Positions 17,367 to 24,330 of a stretch of 64,000 bases of DNA are shown in pieces. The stretch's first letter is position 1. Each line of letters starts with the position of its first letter. The notes beneath the pieces are model-generated. The model saw only the letters and a list, made by a program, of their open reading frames with translations, searched no databases and had not been told where the DNA came from. The position numbers were made by a program, and so were the translations under genes. Source of the DNA: Candidatus Galacturonatibacter soehngenii (lineage in GTDB: Bacteria; Bacillota; Clostridia; Lachnospirales; Lachnospiraceae); contig NZ_WAGX01000005.1 in NCBI RefSeq assembly GCF_008830185.1, positions 1,240,001 to 1,304,000 on the forward strand. Direction: 5' to 3'.

Positions 17367-17789
17367 ATGGATAAAAATGAACAACTGATTAAAAAGGCAG
17401 AAGAAATTATTCAAGGTCAATGCAATGAAAAAGGATACTGTGCATTAACTTTGATGGATACGGATGGTAGGCCAAATACAACCACTATCACTCCGTCCAA
17501 AGCAGATGGTATTCGTTGGATGACATTTTGTACCGGCTATGGTACTCGAACAGAACGTATCGAGTATCAATCAGATGCCTGTGTTTGTTTTAATGCCTCA
17601 AACTATCACATTTCACTAAAGGGAAAAATGGAGATTATTACTGATCCTGTTGTTAAGGAAGAGATGTGGTATGAGGGTTTATCGAATCATTTTGATGGTC
17701 CTGAGGATTCAAGATATGTAGTTCTTAAATTTATCGCAGATAGTTATACACTATTTATTGATTGGCAGACTTTGCGAGGGAGAATATAA
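17367..17789 (+). CDS. Pyridoxamine 5'-phosphate oxidase-like flavin-binding protein
   Basis: The protein has 140 aa. It has the split-barrel pattern of the PNPOx/general stress protein 26 group: an N-terminal helix, GYCALTLMDTDGRPNTTTIT, WMTFCTGYGTRTERI, then ACVCFNASNYHISLKGKMEI and a C-terminal VVLKFIADSYTLFID. Such proteins bind FMN or F420 and are often of unknown substrate. The gene stands alone between two terminators. Confidence 0.8.
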   Translation: MDKNEQLIKKAEEIIQGQCNEKGYCALTLMDTDGRPNTTTITPSKADGIRWMTFCTGYGTRTERIEYQSDACVCFNASNYHISLKGKMEIITDPVVKEEMWYEGLSNHFDGPEDSRYVVLKFIADSYTLFIDWQTLRGRI

Positions 17790-17853
17790 TATTTTGTTGG
17801 TAGGTCAGGTACTGTTGTGCTTTCTAACCGATAGGAATAAAGCCTTATAAAAG

Positions 17854-17893
17854 AAACCTCTAAACTGATTTATTTTAATTCGTTTAGAGGTTT
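17854..17893 (+). terminator. Intrinsic terminator of the PNPOx-like gene
   Basis: The stem AAACCTCTAAAC / GTTTAGAGGTTT ends in TTTTGC, 64 bp past the stop codon. Confidence 0.75.
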
Positions 17894-17977
17894 TGCTATT
17901 TATTATAAATACACCTACGCGTAAAAGCTAATTACTTACTTTTAAATCCGAATGATAGTTTGAGAACTTGATAATGA

Positions 17978-18215
17978 TTAGTGTCCTCTACAAGCGTTTG
18001 ACGGATTGGCTATCTTAATGTACTCTACATTGGTTTCAAGAACCTTATTACAATAGGTGCACACTCTTTTCGAAGTTACCTTTCTACAACCACAGCCACT
18101 CATTTTCGTAGTTGTTGTTTTTATCATTGTTTTGCTCCAATGATCGTGAGCACCAGCTGCTAAAGCAGTAGAAGAATAACTTAAAGTAAGCATTAGAGTT
18201 AAAGTTAAAATAGAA
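17978..18215 (-). pseudogene. Small secreted Cys-rich protein, 5' end lost
   Basis: The open frame encodes a signal-peptide-like stretch, ILTLTLMLTLSYSSTALA, then a small mature domain with CGC, CTYC and a C-terminal CRGH. The only in-frame ATG (18193) sits in the middle of the signal peptide, so the natural start is missing. Upstream the frame runs out of phase into the chemoreceptor fragment. One extra base in the A5 run at 18221-18225 would join ATG at 18228 to this frame (83 aa). Either a deletion fused two genes here or a single-base slip broke the start. Function unknown. Confidence 0.5.
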
Positions 18216-18876
18216 CCGTCTTTTTCATTGTTACATAGTTATAAAGTTCTGATACCTGAGCCTTGTCTGGATGCGCAATCACAACTCCTTCACCATCGAT
18301 TACAAAAGCATATCTACTACCCTCACTATATTTGTCCACAACTTCTTGTAATGCTGTTAGCTTAATGTCGGCACCCATTACACCGATAAAATCTTTGCTT
18401 TCACTATAGATTGGCATAGCGATTGTGGTAACTGGTGTATTACTACTAATGGAGTAATAGGATTTACTGACAAAAGAACTTTTTTCATCAACCACCTTAA
18501 GAAACCACCAACGATTGGAGCGATCGCCAAGTTCTCCACTTGTACGCGCTGTCTGCATACCATCTGTTCCTTGGGTATATAATAGGTCAAAATAATCATT
18601 TTTCTCGATTACATCCATTATTACTTTTTTCTGTTTCTCGCCATCAAAGCTTTTCACATCACTATTATAGGATACCTGCTCAGTTATTGCGAAGCCTCTT
18701 TGAATAAATGCTGTCACTTGATCTGATAGTGACTGTGCTAAAATGATATTATTGTTTTTTAACTCTTGCTTATAATTAAGGTTCATATAATAGCTAGTTG
18801 CAATATTAGAAATAACAAAGGGTAAAACAACAAGTAATAGGGTATAGATGATTAATTTTTGACGTATTGTTTTCAT
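18205..18876 (-). pseudogene. Truncated chemoreceptor (dCache sensor part only)
   Basis: The product has 223 aa. One N-terminal membrane segment (IIYTLLLVVLPFVISNIATSY) is followed by a dCache-type extracellular sensor (RSNRWWFLKVV, TIAMPIYSESKDFIGVMGADI, YAFVIDGEGVVIAHPDK). It stops at residue 223. The end of the sensor domain, the second membrane segment, HAMP and the methyl-accepting signalling domain are all missing. The frame runs directly into remains of a Cys-rich gene, so a deletion junction lies near 18215. It is unlikely to signal. Confidence 0.75.
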
Positions 18877-19307
18877 AGGACACTCCTCTCAATATAAAAA
18901 TATTAATGTGAAGTATTTGTGAAACTATTAAATGAACTTTTAATATTGAATTGTGTTAGCCACATTATACCATATTGCGACAAATGTATACAGCTAAATT
19001 ATTATAGTGATCAGTTGGATTAATAACCATCTGTACGCTCAAATGGCTGTTTCTATGACTACTTTCTGTGCTTTTAAATCAATCTAAGTGTGGAAATATA
19101 TTGAGATAACGAATAGAAAGATGACAAACTGAATTAATAAAGATAGTAGAAGAAGAATATTGGATTGGATTGGAAAATTAGCTAGCGATATGTGATGATA
19201 ACAGTGACTTTGAACCCATATATAAGTGGAGAGAGAATCATAGAGAATCATGATATCTACCTGATACATAAATTACAAGCACTTTGCAAGTACAACGCAC
19301 AAAAAAA
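18877..19307. other. Intergenic DNA upstream of the chemoreceptor remnant
   Basis: About 430 bp with no convincing gene. On the minus strand a TATAAT (18964-18969) may be the -10 of the old chemoreceptor promoter. The stretch ends at the bidirectional terminator that I take as the outer edge of the guaA-linked accessory region. Confidence 0.4.
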
Positions 19308-19336
19308 CTACACCCTTTGTTTTTACTGGGTTGTAG
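19308..19336. terminator. Bidirectional terminator A, related to the guaA terminator
   Basis: The stem CTACACCC / GGGTTGTAG is flanked by T-runs on both strands. Its loop and right arm (TACTGGGTTGTAG) match the hairpins at 24133-24171 and 38029-38065, suggesting a shared origin downstream of guaA. Confidence 0.75.
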
Positions 19337-19350
19337 GCTTTTTTGCAATT

Positions 19351-19378
19351 ATTTAGACTAAGCGCCTAGAATTATTTT
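19351..19378. other. att-like site A (outer edge of guaA-linked elements)
   Basis: These 28 bp match the site at 24181-24208 at 24 of 28 positions; both contain AGCGCCTAGAAT. On the minus strand it reads like a mutated guaA 3' end (AGTCTAAATAA compared with GAGTTTGAATAA). It is the likely outer attachment remnant of the decayed element. Confidence 0.5.
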
Positions 19379-19449
19379 TGAAGATCAACAGAAGAGTCAG
19401 CAACCGCTAATTTTCCAACAATCCCCCCCATCAGCTTCTATATTGAAAT

Positions 19450-20439
19450 TTATCTACCTTTTCTATATTTTTGCTTACTACTATTTGGCTTATCTGGCAC
19501 CGTCATTTCAATTAATCCAAGTTCCAAAGCTGGCAGCAAATAATTATCTCTAAAAGTCGGTCTATGCTTTAAACCTAATAATTCCATAAGTTCTTTCGTT
19601 GAATATTCTTTATCACCAATAGCCTCTGACAATCTTTCAACTTGTTCGGTAACTTGTTCCCTTACTTGTTCGGTATCTACAATTTCACATAATGCATCAT
19701 AGATGGTTTTTAGTAGAAACTCTACAAATTTTCCTGAATCCGCACTATGATCACATTCACCAAGCACTTTGTAATATTCATCTTGCCGCTCTCTGATCAA
19801 TGTTTCTATTGGAAGCCAACCAAACAGCGATTTCCATTTATACAGCAATAGTGTCTGCCACATCCGTCCCATTCGTCCATTACCATCTGCAAATGGATGA
19901 ATAAATTCAAATTCATAATGAAATACACAACTTTTTATGAGTGGATGCACTTCTGCTTTTTTTGCCCAATCTACCAATTCTTTAATTAGATGTGGAACTT
20001 GATTTGCTGGTGGAGCCATATGAACTAATTGTTCTCCAGCAAATACTCCTACGCCACCACTTCGAAATGTTCCTGCCTCTTTCGTCAATTCATTCATCAA
20101 CACTTTATGTGCCTGAAGCATATCCTTAATGGAATATGGATTCATTTCCAACAGCCTATTGTATGCTTCAAAAGCATTCTTTACCTCGCATATTTCATCT
20201 GGTGCACCAAGAATTCTTTTTCCATTGATAATATCAGTTACCTGATTCAAGGATAAGGAATTATTTTCAATTGCTAATGAGGCATGAATTGTACGAATAC
20301 GATTATCCCGTCTAAGTCTTGGGTTATTACTCATATCATCATTTATCGTGATTTTGGTTATTATTTCAGTAATGGCAGAAATTAAATTTACTGTTTTATC
20401 TGTTATTGTATATGGTGGAACATAACCTTTTTCACTCAT
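19450..20439 (-). CDS. Fic-domain protein (copy 1)
   Basis: The protein has 329 aa. An N-terminal inhibitory motif, SLAIENN (S-x3-E-N), is followed by the Fic core with HPFADGNGRMGR, the catalytic His and the phosphate loop. This is a class II self-inhibited AMPylator-type Fic. The C-terminus has repeated EQV/TEQVERL and a winged-helix region (YSTKELMELLGLKHRPTFRD). Copy 2 at 30280-31275 differs at about 15 positions by eye. It sits just inside the outer edge of the decayed element. Target protein unknown. Confidence 0.9.
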   Translation of the reverse strand: MSEKGYVPPYTITDKTVNLISAITEIITKITINDDMSNNPRLRRDNRIRTIHASLAIENNSLSLNQVTDIINGKRILGAPDEICEVKNAFEAYNRLLEMNPYSIKDMLQAHKVLMNELTKEAGTFRSGGVGVFAGEQLVHMAPPANQVPHLIKELVDWAKKAEVHPLIKSCVFHYEFEFIHPFADGNGRMGRMWQTLLLYKWKSLFGWLPIETLIRERQDEYYKVLGECDHSADSGKFVEFLLKTIYDALCEIVDTEQVREQVTEQVERLSEAIGDKEYSTKELMELLGLKHRPTFRDNYLLPALELGLIEMTVPDKPNSSKQKYRKGR

Positions 20440-20500
20440 AGTTACCTCTCTCTGCTACTCAAATTTGCACTTACATAATTGGAACTTCATTGTTTTCTTA

Positions 20501-20525
20501 CTTGTACAATATTATACCGTACAAG
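20501..20525 (-). promoter_or_regulatory. Palindromic operator over the fic copy-1 promoter
   Basis: CTTGTAC-N11-GTACAAG is a perfect inverted repeat about 62 bp upstream of the start. The minus strand carries TATAAT inside it, so binding would block the -10. The same 25 bp are conserved before fic copy 2, which argues for function, perhaps autoregulation by the Fic C-terminal winged helix. Confidence 0.65.
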
Positions 20526-20653
20526 CCTTAATAATACTACTTATTTTCATTAATTGATAGTGTAAATTTACAGTAGGATTTTAATAGACAGACTTGCCCC
20601 TGATGTGTTTCCGATTTTTTGACTGTCCTTATTTTATTCTATTTTTCTCTTCT

Positions 20654-21012
20654 TTACAATCCCCAAATATGATTCTTTAATGCTGCGATTTTCTTTATCT
20701 GTGTATAAGGAATACTATAAACGGGTATATCTGCAAGGTTTCCCAGCCGTTTTCGATTTGCGCGTTCCATCTGAAACATTTGATTACTGTTGTACATTAC
20801 CTCTTCACAACCCACTGCCTGCGCAAACTCTTGCTTTTGATATCTCACTAATTCCAGTATGTCTGCTTTATTGCTTTTATAAATCCTTAATCTTGACATT
20901 TTATCTGCACCAGTTTTGCTCCAGCCCAATGGCCTCGAACTCATCCTATCTGCTAATATATGACTGATATGACCTTCCGCGCTGCATTCTACTTGAGATG
21001 CTAAACTAAAGT
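20654..21012 (-). pseudogene. ISLre2-family (UPF0236) transposase, 3' remnant
   Basis: The frame encodes the C-terminal end of a UPF0236/ISLre2-type transposase: SAEGHISHILADRMSSRPLG, WSKTGADKMSRLRIYK, and a tail VRYQKQEF. The N-terminal about 350 residues are absent. The cut coincides with the left end of the IS3 element at 21013, so the IS3 insertion or a linked deletion broke it. Confidence 0.8.
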
Positions 21013-21071
21013 TGTAACAGTAACACTGATATTTATGATAAAATAATTCATATGAAAGTGAGGCTATTACA

Positions 21072-21365
21072 ATGGCAGGAATCAAAAAAACTTATACCCC
21101 AGAGTTTAAGAAAAAAGTAGTGAGATTAGTCCTTGAAGAAGGACGCCAAATAAAAAGCGTAAATCAGGAATACAATTTAGGAGAAGGTAGCTTGCGCAAG
21201 TGGATACGCGAGTACAGTGAAGAACGCGAATCAAATCCAGAGTTAAATAATGAGAAAGATTTAATGGCAGAAAATTTAAGACTTCGTAAGGAACTTGCTG
21301 AATCCAAAAAGGAAAATGATTTCTTAAAAAAAGCGGCCGCATTCTTCGCAAAGGAACTAGATTAG
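21072..21365 (+). CDS. IS3-family OrfA (helix-turn-helix)
   Basis: The protein has 97 aa: an HTH_Tnp_1 domain (YTPEFKKKVVRLVLEEG, LGEGSLRKWIREY) and a C-terminal leucine-zipper region (ENLRLRKELAESKKEND). It binds the IS ends and, by a -1 frameshift near its 3' end, gives the OrfAB transposase. Its stop lies 33 bases past the A7 run at 21326-21332. Confidence 0.88.
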   Translation: MAGIKKTYTPEFKKKVVRLVLEEGRQIKSVNQEYNLGEGSLRKWIREYSEERESNPELNNEKDLMAENLRLRKELAESKKENDFLKKAAAFFAKELD

Positions 21366-22222
21366 AACAATACCATTTCATTGATTTCTACCATGAAAAT
21401 TATGGTGTACGTTGGCTCTTATCGAGATTTAATATAAAGCCAAATGCCTATTATAATTACAAAAAACATAGAAAAGCTGACTATTATAAGAAAAAGGAAG
21501 AAATCAAAGCAACCATTGAAGAGATTTATCATGAGTATGCGGGGCGACCAGGATATCGAATGATGCGTATCTTTCTTAATAGAAAATCTATAAGCTTAAG
21601 TAATCCAACCGTTCATAAATATATGAATGAGCTTGGACTTAGGTCAATTGTGGTACCCAAAAAACCAAAGTACAAAAAGGGCGATTGCTATAAAAAATTT
21701 GATAACCTATTGAATCAAAACTTTAAAGTAGATGAACCCAATAAGATTTGGTGTACGGATTTTACGTATATGTGGAGAGAGGATGGAGCGAAAAGATATA
21801 ATTGTACTATTATTGATTTATATGATCGTTCACCAGTGGCAACTTTAAATAGTAATCGTATTAATGCAGAATTAGCGATTGAAACTCTGACCTATGCACT
21901 GAATCATAATACCGTTAAGAAGGGGCTTATCCTTCATAGTGATCAAGGGTCGCAGTTTACATCGAGAGCTTTTACAGAATTTTGTTCTTTGCAAAATATT
22001 ACTCAAAGTATGAGTAAGGCAGGATGCCCTTATGATAATGCTCCCATGGAAAGCTTTTACGGAACATTTAAAGCAGATTTTGCAAATCACCATAGCTTTG
22101 AAACAGATGAGGCATTAAATGAAGCAACTTATGAGTATATTTTTGTATATTACAATCATGTGAGACCACATTCATCAAATGATTATTTAACACCATTTGA
22201 AAAGAGATTTAGTTACCGATAA
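21326..22222 (+). CDS. IS3-family OrfB (DDE transposase), via -1 frameshift
   Basis: The frame opens at the slippery A7 run (21326-21332). After a -1 shift it reads SGRILRKGTRLEQYHFIDFY and continues to 22222. The integrase core has the DDE residues in CTDFTYM, HSDQGSQFTS and ESFYGTFKADF, ending with NHVRPHSSNDYLTPFE. The frame is intact, so the element may be active. An independent ATG inside the frame (21560) is too late to give the full catalytic domain. Confidence 0.85.
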   Translation, partial: KKSGRILRKGTRLEQYHFIDFYHENYGVRWLLSRFNIKPNAYYNYKKHRKADYYKKKEEIKATIEEIYHEYAGRPGYRMMRIFLNRKSISLSNPTVHKYMNELGLRSIVVPKKPKYKKGDCYKKFDNLLNQNFKVDEPNKIWCTDFTYMWREDGAKRYNCTIIDLYDRSPVATLNSNRINAELAIETLTYALNHNTVKKGLILHSDQGSQFTSRAFTEFCSLQNITQSMSKAGCPYDNAPMESFYGTFKADFANHHSFETDEALNEATYEYIFVYYNHVRPHSSNDYLTPFEKRFSYR

Positions 22223-22314
22223 AAATATCAGTATTGGTGTTACAATTTTGCTTGACTATCTCACATTTAGGGTCTTCTATGATAAAATAATTATATCATA
22301 GGAGGCCTTTTATT

Positions 22315-23556
22315 ATGGCAAGAGAAAAGAAACCAGTACATAAGGTACAAATGACAGACGGAAAACGCAACATCATTCAGCAGCTCCTTCAGGAGTACGA
22401 CATTCAGTCCGCAGAAGACATTCAGGATGCGCTCAAAGATCTGCTTGGCGGCACCATCAAAGAAATGATGGAAGCTGAGATGGATGACCATCTTGGATAT
22501 GAAAAATCAGAACGTTCTGACAGCGATGACTACCGCAATGGTTACAAGTCCAAACGTATTAACAGTAGCTATGGAAGCATGGATATTCAGGTTCCACAGG
22601 ATCGTAAGTCTACCTTCGAACCCCAGGTAGTCAAAAAGCGCCAGAAAGATATATCGGATATTGACCAGAAGATTATCTCCATGTATGCAAAAGGTATGAC
22701 CACTAGGCAGATTTCTGATACCCTCGAGGATATTTACGGGTTTGAGGCTTCCGAAGGCTTTATTTCAGATGTTACGGATAAAATTATGCCACAAATTGAG
22801 GACTGGCAGAATCGTCCTCTTTCGGATGTATATCCAGTGTTGTACATCGATGCAATTCATTATTCTGTTCGTGATAACGGGATTATCCGTAAGCTTGCAG
22901 CATATGTTATTCTTGGTATTAATAATGACGGATACAAGGAAGTATTGACCATTGAGGTAGGGGAAAATGAAAGCTCTAAGTACTGGCTTTCCGTTCTGAA
23001 TGGATTAAAGAATCGTGGTGTAAAAGATATATTAATTATCTGTGCGGATGGTTTGACTGGAATCAAGGAAGCCATATCTGCGTCATTTCCGAAAACAGAG
23101 TATCAGCGTTGTATCGTTCATCAGGTACGGAATACAATGAAATATGTGGCTGACAAGGACAGGAAACCGTTTTGTACAGATTTAAAGACCATTTATCAGG
23201 CGCCAAATGAGGAAAAAGCTCTTGATGCCTTAGAGAGGGTTACCGAAAAATGGAACGAAAAATATCCAAACTCCATGAAAAGCTGGAAACAGAATTGGGA
23301 TGCCATTTCTCCGATATTTAAATTTTCAACAGAGGTGCGTAAAGTTATCTATACCACAAACGCGATTGAAAGCCTGAATGCAACTTACCGTAAGCTGAAC
23401 CGCCAAAGAAGTGTATTTCCTAGTGATACAGCACTTTTAAAAGCTTTGTATTTATCTACTTTTGAGGCAACTAAGAAATGGAATCTGCCGCTTAGGAACT
23501 GGGGGCAGGTCTACGGTGAACTTAGTATCATGTATGAAGGACGACTACCTCAATAA
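22315..23556 (+). CDS. IS256-family (Mutator-like) transposase
   Basis: The protein has 413 aa and is full length. The family hallmarks are present: EAEMDDHLGYEK near the N-terminus, VLYIDAIHYSVRD (first Asp), ICADGLTGIKEAI (second Asp), RCIVHQVRNTMKYV, and the Glu region TTNAIESLNATYRK. AGGAGG precedes the ATG. A small inverted repeat (CTATGATA / TATCATAG) lies just upstream of the gene. I could not resolve the terminal repeats. It truncates the gene that follows. Confidence 0.92.
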   Translation: MAREKKPVHKVQMTDGKRNIIQQLLQEYDIQSAEDIQDALKDLLGGTIKEMMEAEMDDHLGYEKSERSDSDDYRNGYKSKRINSSYGSMDIQVPQDRKSTFEPQVVKKRQKDISDIDQKIISMYAKGMTTRQISDTLEDIYGFEASEGFISDVTDKIMPQIEDWQNRPLSDVYPVLYIDAIHYSVRDNGIIRKLAAYVILGINNDGYKEVLTIEVGENESSKYWLSVLNGLKNRGVKDILIICADGLTGIKEAISASFPKTEYQRCIVHQVRNTMKYVADKDRKPFCTDLKTIYQAPNEEKALDALERVTEKWNEKYPNSMKSWKQNWDAISPIFKFSTEVRKVIYTTNAIESLNATYRKLNRQRSVFPSDTALLKALYLSTFEATKKWNLPLRNWGQVYGELSIMYEGRLPQ

Positions 23557-23620
23557 ATCATTCATTCATGGTTATTTTTAACAGGCGGAATATTCGCCTG
23601 CTATTGACATACATCGGTAT

Positions 23621-24076
23621 GTGTTGTTATATATAAAACAAGGCCTGAAAGCTTTTCAATATGCCTTCAGACCATTTATTATCATAGAAGATCAGTATTT
23701 ACAGACTTTTCTTCACACACTCAATTTTGGAAACTCTCCTGCAAAGCTACTTTCGCTAAAAATGACTCCCGAGTTAGACTGGAATAAAATTGGCAAAAGT
23801 GAAGTTAATCAATTCAATGTTACTAATTTAAAAAATATTTTTCTTGCTCCGAAACAACATGTTAGCTCAATTTTTGATTTTCGTTCATATCCAGACAAGC
23901 TTTTTCAAATCGAAATCAGCTATGAAACATGTGGAAAAATTATTACAGAAAATTATTCACTTGATATAGATTATACTAGCAAATTGTTATCACTGCATCC
24001 TGACATTAAAGATGAGAAACATGCATTAAAATGTATTAATGATTCTATAATTTCTTTGTCCGATAAATTTTTATAA
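23621..24076 (+). pseudogene. C-terminal fragment of an unknown cargo protein
   Basis: The frame has 151 codons, opens at the IS256 boundary and stops at 24076, just inside the end of the decayed element. No family is recognised; the sequence is mixed alpha/beta and soluble (FQIEISYETCGKIITENYSL, DEKHALKCINDSIISL). It occupies the same place, orientation and distance to the element end as the HEPN-like pair does in the newer element, so it is probably the tail of a former defence-type cargo gene cut by IS256. Confidence 0.5.
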
Positions 24077-24102
24077 TTATTCATCCAATTTCTAAAAAAG
24101 TA

Positions 24103-24120
24103 TTGTCATTTGATTGTCAC
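24103..24120. repeat. Arm-type direct repeats of the decayed element
   Basis: TTGTCA occurs twice with an 11-bp period (24103 and 24114), just inside the terminator at the element end. The TAGAATCA pairs of the newer element have the same spacing, so these are probably integrase arm sites of a different specificity. Confidence 0.4.
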
Positions 24121-24132
24121 GAGACATAAAGA

Positions 24133-24171
24133 GAGCCTACAAGCCCGCATAAATACTGGGTTTGTAGGCTC
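24133..24171. terminator. Terminator-like hairpin B, related to the guaA terminator
   Basis: The stem GAGCCTACAA / TTTGTAGGCTC and the loop containing TACTGGG match hairpins A and C. It would have followed guaA before the newer element inserted. Confidence 0.65.
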
Positions 24172-24180
24172 TTATTAATT

Positions 24181-24208
24181 ATTCAAACTCAGCGCCTAGA
24201 ATCATTTT
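24181..24208. other. att-like site B (junction of the two stacked elements)
   Basis: On the minus strand it reads GAG TTT GAA TAA, the last codons and stop of a guaA-like gene (E-F-E-stop). It shares TCAAACTCA with the true guaA 3' end at 38078-38086. I read it as the left attachment site of the newer element and the right end of the older one. Confidence 0.6.
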
Positions 24209-24292
24209 GCAGATACATTTGTTTCTGTTTAGTGTTTTTAACTGACTGAATTCTCTGTAATATTTTATTTTTCAAATGGCTTGGACGAATTT

Positions 24293-24311
24293 TAGAATCA
24301 AAATAGAATCA
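24293..24311. repeat. Left arm-type repeats of the newer element
   Basis: TAGAATCA occurs at 24293-24300 and 24304-24311, an 11-bp period, about 100 bp inside att-like site B. The same pair with the same spacing lies at the other end (37997-38015). Single copies occur at 24197 and 35506. Confidence 0.55.
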
Positions 24312-24330
24312 CATTTCCAGCATATACTGA

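Larger units (their letters stand above)
21013..22244 (+). mobile_element. IS3-family insertion sequence
   Basis: This is a 1232-bp element. Its ends form imperfect inverted repeats of about 25 bp: TGTAACAGTAACACTGATAT on the left matches TGTAACACCAATACTGATAT read on the other strand on the right. It carries overlapping orfA and orfB. It interrupts the ISLre2 remnant. Confidence 0.8.

Noticed and set aside
19084-19269. 61-aa open frame on the minus strand
   Set aside because: No ribosome site, low-complexity hydrophobic reading, lies in DNA that looks non-coding.
22245-23620. Defined terminal repeats and target duplication of the IS256 copy
   Set aside because: No matching inverted ends could be found by eye on both sides, so no boundaries are claimed.
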